From NCBI RefSeq assembly GCF_052118925.1, contig NZ_JBQKGG010000008.1, positions 1 through 64,000 of the forward strand: a DNA stretch of 64,000 nt. Reading direction: 5' to 3'. The notes beneath the pieces are model-generated. The model was not told the origin of the DNA. It was given only the letters and a program-made list of their open reading frames with translations, and made no database searches. Of the stretch, positions 32,460 through 41,618 are shown one piece after another (positions within the stretch are counted from its first letter, which is position 1; each line of letters opens with the position of its first letter). Source of the DNA: Lientehia sp934351765. Its GTDB lineage: Bacteria > Bacillota > Clostridia > Lachnospirales > Lachnospiraceae. Made by a program: the position numbers and the translations under genes.

Positions 32460-33341
32460 ATGAATTTTATTCTTGACATGCTAAAAGGCGCCATGATCGG
32501 AATTGCCAACGTGATTCCCGGTGTCAGCGGCGGCACCATGGCGGTTTCCATGGGAATTTACAACAAGCTGATTTCCTCTGTTTCCCACCTGTTCAGCCAG
32601 TTTAAGAAGAGCATCCGAACGCTGCTTCCCATCCTCATTGGCTGTGTGATCGGAATTGTCTGCTTCACCTATGCCATCAAGTATTTGCTGACCAACCAGC
32701 CGCTCCCCACCTGTCTGACCTTCCTTGGCCTGATCCTGGGCGGTGTGCCGGTGCTGATCCGTGAAATGAAAACCGGGATCCGGAAAAGCCGCAGACGGAA
32801 GCTGACCGCCATGAACGTACTGGCGTTTCTGGTGATGTTTCTCCTGGCTGCCGCACTTCCGTTCCTCAAAGAAAGTACGGATACCCTGACCACCTTAACA
32901 GCTACTCCCGGAACCATGATCGTGCTGTTTTTCATGGGTATCATTGCTGCCGCTACCATGGTTATTCCCGGTGTCAGCGGTTCCATGATCCTGATGATCC
33001 TCGGCTACTATTACGGTGTGATCAATTCCATCACCGGTTTTATGGACGCATTAAAGGCCGGAAACTGGAATGCACTCCTGGGCGAGGCTGCCATTCTGAT
33101 CCCGTTTGGAATCGGCTGTGTTCTGGGCATTTTCCTGATCGCCAAATTGATCGAATATCTGTTTGAGCGCCATACGGTATCCACCTATGCTGCGATCCTT
33201 GGACTGATCTTATCCTCCCCTTTCGGGATCTTCCATAACACCGGTGCCCTGGCTCACGTTACCGTGGGCAGTCTGATCATCGGTATCATTCTCATGATCG
33301 CCGGTGCTTTCGGTACCTGGTACATGGGCGAAACACGCTAA
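32460..33341 (+). CDS. DUF368 family membrane protein (PopT-type polyprenyl-phosphate translocase)
   Basis: A 293-residue protein with about eight or nine membrane segments. It shows the internal inverted-repeat hallmark of DUF368: IANVIPGVSGGTMAVSMG near the start and TMVIPGVSGSMILMILGYY in the second half. Members of this family (PopT) were shown in other bacteria to return undecaprenyl phosphate across the membrane for cell-wall synthesis. I use the ATG at 32460, nine bases after GAAAGG; a TTG at 32454 is too close to that site. It is 23 bases from the DAHP synthase gene and probably co-transcribed with it. Confidence 0.88.
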   Translation: MNFILDMLKGAMIGIANVIPGVSGGTMAVSMGIYNKLISSVSHLFSQFKKSIRTLLPILIGCVIGIVCFTYAIKYLLTNQPLPTCLTFLGLILGGVPVLIREMKTGIRKSRRRKLTAMNVLAFLVMFLLAAALPFLKESTDTLTTLTATPGTMIVLFFMGIIAAATMVIPGVSGSMILMILGYYYGVINSITGFMDALKAGNWNALLGEAAILIPFGIGCVLGIFLIAKLIEYLFERHTVSTYAAILGLILSSPFGIFHNTGALAHVTVGSLIIGIILMIAGAFGTWYMGETR

Positions 33342-33364
33342 CCAAACGCAGGAGGACATTTATC

Positions 33365-34393
33365 ATGAGCTTTGAATTTATCAGCAAGCTTCCGACCCCG
33401 GCGGAGATCCGCCACCAGTTTCCTCTTTCCGAGGAACTGACCCAGCTCAAACACAGACGGGATCAGGAGATCCGTGATATCCTAACCGGAAAGGATGACC
33501 GTTTCCTGGTGATCATCGGTCCCTGCTCTGCCGACAATGAGGATTCTGTCTGTGACTATGTTTCCAGGCTGATCCGTGTTCAGGAGGATACGAAGGATCG
33601 TCTTCTCATCGTTCCCAGAGTCTACACCAATAAGCCCAGAACCACCGGCGACGGCTACAAAGGCATTCTTCACCAGCCCAACCCGGAAAAAGCACCTGAT
33701 CTGTTTGAGGGACTTCTGGCAATCCGAAAGCTTCATATGCGCGTTTTAAAAGAAACCGGTCTTTCCGCTGCCGATGAAATGCTTTATCCGGAGAACTACC
33801 GCTATCTTTCCGATCTGCTTTCCTATGTGGCAGTCGGTGCCCGTTCTGTGGAAAATCAGCAGCACCGTCTGACTGTCAGCGGTATGGATGTCGGCGCCGG
33901 CATGAAGAATCCCACCAGTGGTGATTATTCGGTTATGCTGAACTCCGTCATGGCCGCGCAGCATGGTCATACCTTCATTTTCCGCGGCTGGGAGGTTCAC
34001 ACGGATGGCAATCCTTACACTCACACAATCCTCCGCGGTGCAGTGAACAAGCACGGTCAAAGCCAGCCGAACTACCATTATGAGGATCTTCGTCTCCTCT
34101 GTGATATGTACGGTAAGCGTGATCTGAAGAATCCGGCATGTATTGTTGATGCGAATCACTCCAACTCCAACAAGCAGTATCAGGAGCAGATCCGGATCGT
34201 GAAGGAGGTTCTTCACAGCCGAAACCACTCCATGGATATCCGGCGCCTGGTAAAGGGCGTCATGATCGAAAGCTATATCGAGCCCGGCAGCCAGAAAATC
34301 GGCGGCCACATCTACGGCTGCTCCATCACCGACCCCTGCCTCGGCTGGGAAGAATCCAGACAGCTCGTATACGACATTGCAGAACAGGTGTAA
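33365..34393 (+). CDS. aroF: 3-deoxy-7-phosphoheptulonate synthase, class I
   Basis: A 342-residue DAHP synthase of the AroF/G/H type, which condenses phosphoenolpyruvate with erythrose 4-phosphate in the first step of the shikimate pathway. It contains FLVIIGPCSADNEDSV (metal-binding Cys), VPRVYTNKPRTTGDGYKG (PEP-binding), GARSVENQQHR and DANHSNSNKQ. The N-terminal extension that carries feedback control by aromatic amino acids is present, but which one acts is not visible. AGGAGG precedes the ATG. The operon ends in a GC-rich terminator at 34418-34496. Confidence 0.96.
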   Translation: MSFEFISKLPTPAEIRHQFPLSEELTQLKHRRDQEIRDILTGKDDRFLVIIGPCSADNEDSVCDYVSRLIRVQEDTKDRLLIVPRVYTNKPRTTGDGYKGILHQPNPEKAPDLFEGLLAIRKLHMRVLKETGLSAADEMLYPENYRYLSDLLSYVAVGARSVENQQHRLTVSGMDVGAGMKNPTSGDYSVMLNSVMAAQHGHTFIFRGWEVHTDGNPYTHTILRGAVNKHGQSQPNYHYEDLRLLCDMYGKRDLKNPACIVDANHSNSNKQYQEQIRIVKEVLHSRNHSMDIRRLVKGVMIESYIEPGSQKIGGHIYGCSITDPCLGWEESRQLVYDIAEQV

Positions 34394-34398
34394 ATAAA

Positions 34399-34420
34399 AG
34401 AATCCTGCTCGCAGGATTCT
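34399..34420 (+). repeat. Perfect hairpin after aroF
   Basis: AGAATCCTGC and GCAGGATTCT form a perfect 10-bp stem with a two-base loop directly after the aroF stop; it leads into the nested stem at 34418-34496. Confidence 0.6.
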
Positions 34421-34496
34421 CCGCCTGCGGCGGGCCGCAAAGCGGCAATCTTCCGTTCCGCCGCAGTGCGATCCCCGCGGAGCGTTTTTTATTTCA
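34418..34496 (+). terminator. Nested GC-rich terminator of aroF
   Basis: CTCCGC/GCGGAG encloses CTGCGGCGG/CCGCCGCAG and an inner CCGC/GCGG hairpin; six T follow on the plus strand. The T-run merges with palindromic repeat copy B. Confidence 0.65.
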
Positions 34497-34519
34497 TAGG
34501 ACGAACTTTCCTATGAAAT
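34491..34519. repeat. Dispersed palindromic repeat, copy B
   Basis: A perfect 11-bp stem, ATTTCATAGGA with TCCTATGAAAT, around a seven-base centre, flanked by T-run and A-run. It is the best preserved of four copies in the window. Confidence 0.75.
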
Positions 34520-34521
34520 AA

Positions 34522-34604
34522 AAAAACAGCCGCCAGTCCACTTCCCATGTATGGCCGGGGCAGCTCAACTATGTGCCACGGATATACATGGGTGGACTGG
34601 CGGC
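34522..34604 (-). terminator. Long terminator of the iron-sulfur flavoprotein gene
   Basis: GCCGCCAGTCCAC pairs with GTGGACTGGCGGC over 13 bases, with an inner CCCATGTAT/ATACATGGG arm. Seven T follow on the minus strand. Confidence 0.7.
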
Positions 34605-34616
34605 GTCAGCTTCCCT

Positions 34617-35168
34617 TTATTCTTCCATCGACTCCCATGCTCCTCTGAACACACTCATCTTCTCCTCATCCGCTTCCAGTTCTCCGGCCTCCCATGCCGA
34701 TACCTGATAAGAGAAGGTCAGCTTCCATCCGAAATGGTCACAGATACATACCATCTGATCCTCAATAAGCTTATATTCCGGATCATCAAGAGCTGCTGCC
34801 CCGATCGTCACCAGGCCAACCTTTTTATCCAGCTTTTTCAATGCATCATCCCTGGAATACAGCTTGTCCACCACCATCTTTAACTGCGCGGACATACCCC
34901 AGAAATAAACCGGAGTTCCAAATACCAGAATGTCGGCATCATAAATCTTCTGGATCAGTTCCGCTGTATCGTCCGGCTGAACACAGGTTCCTCCGTTTTT
35001 CTTACAGCCATCGCAGGCAAGACAGGCCGAAAGCTTATGCTTTGACACGTCATAAATTTCCAGTTCTTCCGGCTTCAGCCCTTCTCTGATTCCATCTGCC
35101 ACAGCTGAAAGTGCCGCTTTTGTGTTGCCCTTCATCCTGGGACTTCCGTTTAATATCAATACCTTCAT
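34617..35168 (-). CDS. Iron-sulfur flavoprotein / NADPH-dependent FMN reductase family
   Basis: A 183-residue flavodoxin-fold protein. The FMN phosphate loop is GSPRMKGNT (residues 8-16), and a cysteine cluster CLACDGCKKNGGTC (about 48-62) suggests a 4Fe-4S centre as in archaeal and clostridial iron-sulfur flavoproteins. VFGTPVYFWGMSAQLK is the typical FMN-side loop. It probably passes electrons between reduced carriers and an unknown acceptor. AAGGAGG precedes the ATG. It is transcribed alone and ends at 34522-34604. Confidence 0.88.
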   Translation of the reverse strand: MKVLILNGSPRMKGNTKAALSAVADGIREGLKPEELEIYDVSKHKLSACLACDGCKKNGGTCVQPDDTAELIQKIYDADILVFGTPVYFWGMSAQLKMVVDKLYSRDDALKKLDKKVGLVTIGAAALDDPEYKLIEDQMVCICDHFGWKLTFSYQVSAWEAGELEADEEKMSVFRGAWESMEE

Positions 35169-35294
35169 CGTAATTCCTCCTTTTCTTTCAGCAGCCAGAT
35201 TTCTATTTCTGTCCTTATATTCAGCTTAACACTGCCTGTTCACGCTGTCAATCTTGCTCCGGGAAATCCAAAAAGAACTCTGTTTACTTCGCGA

Positions 35295-35876
35295 CTACCG
35301 GAAAAACAGTTTCAGAAGCAGCGGACTTACATAGCTTTCGCAGATAATTCCCGGAAGGATACATAAGATCAGAATCAGTAGCATAAGAATATCTTTCGTC
35401 ATACGAATTCTCCGATACTGCCCCCAGTCCCGCTGTTTCTTCATAAACCGATAGATTCCGAAGCCTCTTCCGCAAAGCAGGAGAACTGCCGGAATATAAA
35501 AAATGATCTGCGGCAAGATACTGGCAAGAAAAAACAGGATCCCGCGTCCTCCGTAGACCAGCGTTGCCATGGAAATCCGAACTCCGCCGGAAAATCCCAG
35601 CCACAGAATCACCGCCCAAAGGCATACACCCCCAAAGGATGTCATGGATAATAACCAGACTGCTCCCACTTCCATGAGCCGAAGTCTTAACAGGTAAAAA
35701 AAATAAGTTTCTTTGGAAAAAGATACACGATTAACCGCATTCTGAAGCTGTGACAAATAAACCGAAAAACTGTCCGTACTATGTCTGCCAATCAGGTTTG
35801 CTGCGATCGTTCCAAGAAGAACTGCTCCGAAAAACACTGCTCCACCCACCTGTATCAGCCGCTTTTCTTTTCCCAT
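35295..35876 (-). CDS. spoIIM: Stage II sporulation protein M
   Basis: A 193-residue membrane protein with about five hydrophobic helices, matching SpoIIM: FSVYLSQLQNAVNRVSFSKETYFFYLLRLRLMEV is the typical early region (in two parts around residue 40) and TSFGGVCLWAVILWLGFSGG the conserved glycine-rich helix. In the mother cell SpoIIM anchors SpoIID and SpoIIP, which thin septal peptidoglycan during engulfment. I start at MGKEKRLIQ (35876). It follows the Nudix gene by about 100 bases; this pairing is also seen in other clostridia. It supports the view that the organism forms spores. Confidence 0.85.
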   Translation of the reverse strand: MGKEKRLIQVGGAVFFGAVLLGTIAANLIGRHSTDSFSVYLSQLQNAVNRVSFSKETYFFYLLRLRLMEVGAVWLLSMTSFGGVCLWAVILWLGFSGGVRISMATLVYGGRGILFFLASILPQIIFYIPAVLLLCGRGFGIYRFMKKQRDWGQYRRIRMTKDILMLLILILCILPGIICESYVSPLLLKLFFR

Positions 35877-35978
35877 GACATTCCTGTCCTTTCCGGCACA
35901 GGAACACACAGCCCCGGCCTGTCTGCTGTTCTACTATATGAACAGGCCGCCGGAAATATGAGCTATCAGCTTTTCCTT

Positions 35979-36515
35979 TTATCTGCCCCGCTTTACTTTA
36001 TAGGCCAGAAGCGCTGCAATTGTTTTTCCATCGGTAATCCGTCCATCCAGGATCATCTGAACCAGCTCATCCAGCTCATGTGCCTCCACATTCAGAAACT
36101 CATCCTCATCCAGATGCTGCTTTGATGGGATCAGCTTCTCCGCCAGATAGATCCCGATAAACTCATTACAAAACGCCACCGTTGTGTTGACATTGATCAG
36201 CCACTCCAGCGACTCTGCCCGATAACCGGTCTCCTCCTCCAGTTCTCTGGCTGCACAGACCTCCTTCGGTTCTCCTACTTCATTTACAGCTCCCGCCGGA
36301 AGCTCCAGCGTATAACGCTCCAGTGCATTACGGTACTGGCGTACCATAAGGATCTTTCCATCATCTGCCACAGCTACCACCGCTGCAGCGCCCTTATGCT
36401 CCACATAATCCCAGACTGCTGTATGGCCGTTGGGAAGAGACATATAATCGCGGTAAATATTTAAGATCCTGCCCTGATAAGCAAGCTCACGTTTGATCCG
36501 TTTAATTTCTTCCAT
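35979..36515 (-). CDS. ADP-ribose pyrophosphatase, Nudix hydrolase
   Basis: A 178-residue NUDF-type enzyme that cleaves ADP-ribose to AMP and ribose 5-phosphate. The Nudix box GAVNEVGEPKEVCAARELEE plus ETG (about residues 78-100) is complete, including the metal-binding REXXEE. The start MEEIKRIKREL has AAAGGAG upstream; an ATG 15 codons earlier lies in the palindromic intergenic region and is unlikely. It is probably co-transcribed with spoIIM. The upstream leader contains the composite palindromes at 36548-36756. Confidence 0.92.
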   Translation of the reverse strand: MEEIKRIKRELAYQGRILNIYRDYMSLPNGHTAVWDYVEHKGAAAVVAVADDGKILMVRQYRNALERYTLELPAGAVNEVGEPKEVCAARELEEETGYRAESLEWLINVNTTVAFCNEFIGIYLAEKLIPSKQHLDEDEFLNVEAHELDELVQMILDGRITDGKTIAALLAYKVKRGR

Positions 36516-36547
36516 AAGAACTCCTTTCTGGTATATCCATATAACTC

Positions 36548-36756
36548 TTTTGTTACTCAAGAAAATCCTCCGGATTTCCTTGAGTCAGCCGCTTGCCTCT
36601 TTATTTATTATTTTTTTGTTACTCAAGAAAATCCTCCGGATTTTCTTGACTCATCCATGGAATTTGCTCCGCAAATTCCATGGATGAGCGCGGTTGCCAA
36701 ATGGCTGAGCCTGCGCCAGCGCGGTCAGCCGCTTGGCTCTCCGCGGTAACAAAAAA
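36548..36756. repeat. Composite palindromic repeat between rny and the Nudix gene
   Basis: A 40-bp unit occurs twice (36548-36587, 36614-36653; two mismatches), each a near-palindrome with arms CAAGAAAATCC around a three-base loop. A third hairpin (36650-36688) has an 18-bp perfect stem with the same TCC loop. The second half is bounded by TTTTTTTGTTAC (36611) and GTAACAAAAAA (36746-36756), an inverted pair like the ends of a small non-autonomous element. It has no coding frame and resembles a MITE or a stacked REP-type element. Confidence 0.7.
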
Positions 36757-36787
36757 CGGACATCAGATTGTTATTCTGTTGTCCGTT
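36751..36787 (-). terminator. Terminator of rny
   Basis: AACGGACA and TGTCCGTT pair perfectly; six T follow on the minus strand, 12 bases past the rny stop. The T-run overlaps the edge of the composite palindrome. Confidence 0.7.
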
Positions 36788-36798
36788 TTCTTTTATAA

Positions 36799-38358
36799 CT
36801 ATTTTGCGTAATCCGTTACTCTGGATTCTCGAATCACATTAACTTTAATCTGTCCGGGATATTCCAGCTCCGACTCGATCTGTTTTGCGATATTTCTCGC
36901 CATCAGAACCATATCGTCGTCACTTACCTGTTCCGGCACTACCATAATGCGGATCTCCCGCCCTGCCTGAACGGCAAAAGATTTCTCGACTCCCTTGAAC
37001 GAGTTCGTGATATCTTCCAACTGTTTTAACCGATTGGTATATGTTTCGATTGTCTCGCGGCGCGCACCAGGACGAGCAGCAGAGATGGTATCTGCGGCCT
37101 GTACGATGCAGGCGATAAGGGTTTCAGGCTCCACGTCACCGTGATGGGATTCCACTGCATTGATAACCACAGGGGATTCCTTATATTTTCTGCATAATTC
37201 AACACCAAGCTGAATATGCGAGCCTTCCATTTCATGATCCACTGCCTTGCCAATATCATGAAGCAAGCCAGCTCTCTTTGCCATACGAACATCCACACCA
37301 ATTTCCGCTGCCAGAAGGCCGGAAAGATGTGCTACCTCAATCGAATGCTTTAATGCGTTCTGACCATAACTGGTCCGGAACTTCATCTTACCCAGAAGTT
37401 TTATCAACTCCGGATGGATTCCATGAATGCCTACCTCAAGGACAGCGGCCTCGCCTTCCTCACGGATCATGGTTTCAACTTCACGCTGGGCTTTCTCCAC
37501 CATTTCTTCAATTCTGGCCGGATGGATTCGTCCATCTACGATCAGCTTCTCCAGAGCGATTCTTGCGATCTCTCTTCGGATCGGATCAAATCCGGAAAGG
37601 ATCACTGCTTCCGGAGTATCATCGATAATCAAATCAACACCTGTCAGTGTTTCCAGGGTTCGAATGTTACGACCCTCACGTCCGATGATCCGTCCCTTCA
37701 TCTCATCATTAGGAAGCTGTACCACAGAGATCGTAGATTCTGCCACATGGTCCGCTGCACATTTCTGGATCGCAGTAACCACATATTCTTTTGCTTTCTT
37801 ACCGGCTTCTTCCTTTGCTCTGGCTTCCAGCTCCTTGACCATCTTCGCAGTGTCGTGCTTTACATCATTCTCAACAGTCTTTAAAAGATATTCCTTTGCC
37901 TGTTCGGAGGTAAATCCTGAAATCCGTTCCAGTTCCTGCACTTCCTTTTCGAGCAGCTCTTCCGCTTCTTTCTTCTTCTTCACAAGCTGTTCTTCCTTGG
38001 ACGCCAGGCCGGATTCCCTTTTCTCCAGTGCCTCGGATCTTTTTTCTAAGTTTTCTTCTTTGTTTAAAACTCGTCTTTCGTAACGCTGTATCTCTGCTCT
38101 TCTCTCCCGAACCTCTTTCTCCAGATCATTCTTTGTCTTCATGGATTCTTCTTTGGCTTCTAAGAGAGCTTCGCGCTTCTTGGTTTCCGCAACTTTTAAA
38201 GCTTCATCTATGATTTCCCGGGATTTCTCTTCCGCTTTTCCGATTTTGCTCTCGTATACCTTTTTCCGGTATGCTATTGCAATGAACCAAGTAACAGGAG
38301 CTACAACGCATAGTGTAATTAAAATTGCTACGATTACAGCTATCATAGTTCCTCCCAC
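36799..38358 (-). CDS. rny: Ribonuclease Y
   Basis: A 519-residue endoribonuclease that starts mRNA decay at the membrane. Order: N-terminal membrane helix (about 5-27), long charged coiled coil (about 35-195), KH RNA-binding domain with GRIIGREGRNIRTLE (about 225), and the HD phosphohydrolase domain with the metal site LLHDIGKAVDHEMEGSH (about 365). Normal length. The start is either GTG 38358, well placed after AGGAGGTG, or ATG 38346, after GGGAGGA. It lies about 150 bases downstream of recA. Confidence 0.96.
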   Translation of the reverse strand: MGGTMIAVIVAILITLCVVAPVTWFIAIAYRKKVYESKIGKAEEKSREIIDEALKVAETKKREALLEAKEESMKTKNDLEKEVRERRAEIQRYERRVLNKEENLEKRSEALEKRESGLASKEEQLVKKKKEAEELLEKEVQELERISGFTSEQAKEYLLKTVENDVKHDTAKMVKELEARAKEEAGKKAKEYVVTAIQKCAADHVAESTISVVQLPNDEMKGRIIGREGRNIRTLETLTGVDLIIDDTPEAVILSGFDPIRREIARIALEKLIVDGRIHPARIEEMVEKAQREVETMIREEGEAAVLEVGIHGIHPELIKLLGKMKFRTSYGQNALKHSIEVAHLSGLLAAEIGVDVRMAKRAGLLHDIGKAVDHEMEGSHIQLGVELCRKYKESPVVINAVESHHGDVEPETLIACIVQAADTISAARPGARRETIETYTNRLKQLEDITNSFKGVEKSFAVQAGREIRIMVVPEQVSDDDMVLMARNIAKQIESELEYPGQIKVNVIRESRVTDYAK

Positions 38359-38512
38359 AGGAGCACCTCCTTATTTAGTTTTCATTGTACGCTGCCCAGG
38401 TATCTTATGGCCGATAATACCATGAGCATCACAACAATACAATTTTAAACTTTTCTAAGGTTATTGTCAAGCATTATTCCGGTCTGAAAGCAAGTCCTCA
38501 GAAAAAATGGTC

Positions 38513-39580
38513 CTATTTATCGTTCTCTTCTTTCCGGTCTTCTTCTGCTGCTTTTTCATTTCCCCAGACCGGTGCCGGCGCACCGTCTGTCAATCCGTAA
38601 TGTGCTCTTACCTTCTCGGAAATCTCAGACATGATCTCCGGATTGTTTGCCAGAAAGATCTTTGCATTCTCCCGTCCCTGTCCGATCTTGTTCCCGTTAT
38701 AAGAATACCAGGCCCCGCTCTTTTCCACGATATTTTCCTTTGCAGCCAGATCCAGGATATCTCCCTCTCTGGAAATTCCTTTTCCGAACATGATGTCAAA
38801 CTCTGCCTCTCTGAACGGCGGTGCCACTTTGTTTTTTACCACCTTCACACGGACACGGTTTCCAATCATCTCTCCGCCCTGCTTTAACGTCTCGATTCTT
38901 CTTACATCCAGCCGGACAGAAGAATAGAATTTCAGTGCACGTCCGCCAGTGGTCGTCTCCGGATTTCCGAACATAACTCCAACCTTTTCACGAAGCTGAT
39001 TGATAAAGATCACAACGCAGTTGGATTTTCCGATCACAGCCGTCAGTTTCCGGAGGGCCTGGGACATCAGGCGTGCCTGAAGACCCACATGGGCATCGCC
39101 CATATCTCCGTCGATTTCCGCCTTGGGTACCAGAGCTGCAACCGAGTCAATAATTACAATATCCACAGCACCGGAACGCACCATGGTTTCCGCGATCTCC
39201 AGCGCCTGCTCGCCGCTGTCCGGCTGGGAAATATACAGGTTGTCAATGTCAACGCCGATGCTCTTTGCATACACAGGATCCAGCGCGTGCTCCGCATCGA
39301 TAAAACCGGCGATCCCGTCACGCTTCTGGACTTCCGCAACCATGTGAAGCGCTACGGTTGTTTTACCGCTGGACTCCGGTCCGTAAATCTCCACGATTCT
39401 TCCTCTCGGTACACCGCCCAGTCCCAGAGCAATATCCAGGCTCAGAGATCCCGTAGGAATCGTCTCAATATTCATATGGGCAGAAGAATCACCCAGACGC
39501 ATAACCGCACCTTTTCCGTAAGCTTTTTCAATATTTACCAGCGCCGCATCCAGGGCTTTCTGCTTCTCTTCTCTTATCAT
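38513..39580 (-). CDS. recA: Recombinase RecA
   Basis: A 355-residue RecA that forms filaments on single-stranded DNA, drives strand exchange and triggers LexA self-cleavage. Walker A GPESSGKT (about 65), Walker B VIIDSVAALVPK (about 140) and the acidic C-terminal tail EEDRKEEND are normal. The start MIREEKQKAL has GGAGGAG upstream. A LexA-type box (39631-39644) overlaps the predicted promoter (39654-39682), so it is expected to be SOS-induced. No recX follows. Confidence 0.98.
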   Translation of the reverse strand: MIREEKQKALDAALVNIEKAYGKGAVMRLGDSSAHMNIETIPTGSLSLDIALGLGGVPRGRIVEIYGPESSGKTTVALHMVAEVQKRDGIAGFIDAEHALDPVYAKSIGVDIDNLYISQPDSGEQALEIAETMVRSGAVDIVIIDSVAALVPKAEIDGDMGDAHVGLQARLMSQALRKLTAVIGKSNCVVIFINQLREKVGVMFGNPETTTGGRALKFYSSVRLDVRRIETLKQGGEMIGNRVRVKVVKNKVAPPFREAEFDIMFGKGISREGDILDLAAKENIVEKSGAWYSYNGNKIGQGRENAKIFLANNPEIMSEISEKVRAHYGLTDGAPAPVWGNEKAAEEDRKEENDK

Positions 39581-39630
39581 AATTTCTCCTCCGCTCAAAA
39601 TCCGTCTGTTCTTTCGTTACCGTTTTATTT

Positions 39631-39644
39631 AGAACAAACGTTCG
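39631..39644 (-). promoter_or_regulatory. LexA (SOS) box of recA
   Basis: On the minus strand the sequence CGAACGTTTGTTCT fits the Gram-positive SOS box (CGAACRNRYGTTYG) apart from about two positions. It lies just downstream of the -10 element of recA. Confidence 0.6.
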
Positions 39645-39653
39645 TCTTTCCTT

Positions 39654-39682
39654 ATACTAATATACTTTCCTGAAAAAGTCAA
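39654..39682 (-). promoter_or_regulatory. Promoter of recA
   Basis: On the minus strand TTGACT (39682-39677) and TAGTAT (39659-39654) are separated by 17 bases. Confidence 0.55.
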
Positions 39683-39747
39683 TGTCTTTCTCAAACTTTC
39701 CAGACTGCCTTTTTTGCCTGTCTGCATTTGTACAACAGCTTCCGCCG

Positions 39748-41160
39748 CTATAAAAACCGACGGATCGGCAGCGTCACAATTCTTAAAACACTATACAGGA
39801 TCTTTTTCCCGATTCCCATGGGTTTTTCATGGAATGCTTCCCCTGAAACCGGTTCCTCGCCTTTCCTTACCATTCTGCTGGAGGCCATGTCGGCTTCTGC
39901 CTCCTTCCGGAGCACTGCGTTCAGCTCTTCGGAATCCACAGCCAGCATAAGCTCCGTATCCTGATAAGTACTTCGCATATCCAGATTATACGAACCGACC
40001 AGACTCATGCGGTCATCGATCAGGATCGTCTTGGTATGGCTGGAATGGGTTCCGACAAACTCATAAACCGTAACTCCGGTATGAAGGATCTTCTTTTTCT
40101 GGTTCAGATAATCGGTACATCCCCATGGATTGGCCCCGTTCTCCACGGCATTGGTGATAATCCCAACCTGGCGTCCCCGGCAGATTTCTGTTAAATCCTG
40201 ATACATCTCCGGCCCGCAGATAATATAAGGTGTCTGGATTGTGATTTCTGTTCCTGTTTTCATCAGTTCACCGGCGCAGTACCAGAGTTTCGGCTCCTTA
40301 TTTTCAGCTTCCACTGGATTTGACAGCAGCGTGATCTTGTTCACCGGCATGGTTTCTGCCGTCCAGTCCGGTTTCTCTTCATATACCTCCGGTAATCGTT
40401 CCGTGAGCAGCCGATACGTATCTTCCAGTTCACTCCGGGCCTTTTCTTTTTTGGAATTCCAGTGTCCGGGCTGAAACGTTTTACTGTCTTCCAGATTCCA
40501 TATTTCATCAAAATAATCAAGGAGCTGGCAGACTGACCGGCCGGCCGCACCGCTTTCCGTACATACAAACAGCTCCCTGTCAATATTCTGGGATTTTGAA
40601 TAATTTCCCAGAAACAGATCATCGGTATTCCGCCCGCCTAACAGATACCGGACACCGTCTGCGATCACATACTTGTCATGGAGGCGTGCCTGGAACTTCC
40701 ATGGTTTTAAACCATTTACCGGATTATAGATCCGGATCTGAGCATTGTCCGATAAGGCCAGTGCCTGAAAATAGGGATTCCCGCGGACATCCAGAAATCC
40801 GCTCAGCCCGTCGATCAGCACCTTTACAGACACACCGCGCTCCGATGCTTCCAGAAGTGCCGAAAGCATCCCTTTTCCGCTGGTGTCCGCATTAAAATCA
40901 AAGGTGGATAGAATGATCTCCTTTTTTGCCGTATGGATCATACGCAGCCGGCAGATTAATGCTTCCTCATTGTCTGCCACATAGGCAACCCGCTCCTCTC
41001 CTGCCACCGTTCCGTAACAGGACGCAGCAGAAAACGACTGTTTTAGTTCTTCCGAAACTGCCTTATGGCTCACATAGGGAATGATCAGAAACAACAGGTA
41101 AATAAGAACTGCACTAAGAATCACATATTTCAGATATTTCTTCACTCTGAGAACCTTCAT
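39748..41160 (-). CDS. Phospholipase D family protein, cardiolipin-synthase-like
   Basis: A 470-residue membrane-anchored enzyme with one N-terminal membrane helix (about 12-32) and two HKD half-sites: HDKYVIAD (about 185) and HTKTILID (about 385), each followed by the typical GGRN or GSYNLD turn. Two such sites form one active centre that transfers phosphatidyl groups. Cardiolipin synthases usually have two short N-terminal helices, so a related phospholipase or transferase is also possible. I start at MKVLRVKK (41160), after AAAGG. Confidence 0.85.
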   Translation of the reverse strand: MKVLRVKKYLKYVILSAVLIYLLFLIIPYVSHKAVSEELKQSFSAASCYGTVAGEERVAYVADNEEALICRLRMIHTAKKEIILSTFDFNADTSGKGMLSALLEASERGVSVKVLIDGLSGFLDVRGNPYFQALALSDNAQIRIYNPVNGLKPWKFQARLHDKYVIADGVRYLLGGRNTDDLFLGNYSKSQNIDRELFVCTESGAAGRSVCQLLDYFDEIWNLEDSKTFQPGHWNSKKEKARSELEDTYRLLTERLPEVYEEKPDWTAETMPVNKITLLSNPVEAENKEPKLWYCAGELMKTGTEITIQTPYIICGPEMYQDLTEICRGRQVGIITNAVENGANPWGCTDYLNQKKKILHTGVTVYEFVGTHSSHTKTILIDDRMSLVGSYNLDMRSTYQDTELMLAVDSEELNAVLRKEAEADMASSRMVRKGEEPVSGEAFHEKPMGIGKKILYSVLRIVTLPIRRFL

Positions 41161-41276
41161 GAACTGCCTTTCTTTCGGGAACCGGTCTCCGATTACAGAA
41201 CAGGAGCACAAACCATCCCGGCCGCGCTCCCGTTTTTTCTCTTTTGTATCATCCGCGAATCCTATGTATCCGCAGA

Positions 41277-41534
41277 TCAGACAGACACTGTCACACCGGC
41301 CAGCTGTTCCAGCCGCGTGATCCGCTTGTCCATGATCACCAGCGTATCCTTCTCCAGACGGTTCGCATTGACCTCATGCCAGATTGCATCCAGCTGCCGA
41401 TCCATACGATCGAGCCGTTCTTCGATACGTCCAAGCCGGCTCTCATGGGAATCAAAGCGTTTATAGATCCGCTCTTCCATACGGGCCATCTCATCGATGA
41501 TCATGTGAACCATGTCTCTCATATCCTGATCCAT
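41277..41534 (-). CDS. Small coiled-coil protein, 85 residues
   Basis: An 85-residue protein that is almost entirely heptad-like: MVHMIIDEMARMEERIYKRF, then RLGRIEERLDRMDRQLDAIW, and a last short helix. It probably forms a coiled-coil dimer or trimer. The start at 41534 has GGAGGTG about eight bases upstream; longer frames from 41762 run through the tmRNA terminator and are not supported. There is no membrane segment. I recognise no function; similar short coiled coils are often found in Clostridia. Confidence 0.65.
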   Translation of the reverse strand: MDQDMRDMVHMIIDEMARMEERIYKRFDSHESRLGRIEERLDRMDRQLDAIWHEVNANRLEKDTLVIMDKRITRLEQLAGVTVSV

Positions 41535-41618
41535 CCTCGTCACCTCCGTGGTATTTCTCTTCTGTACAGCGGCAGGTCTTATTCCTGCCCGGTTTACAAG
41601 GCAACGGTATTTTATATG

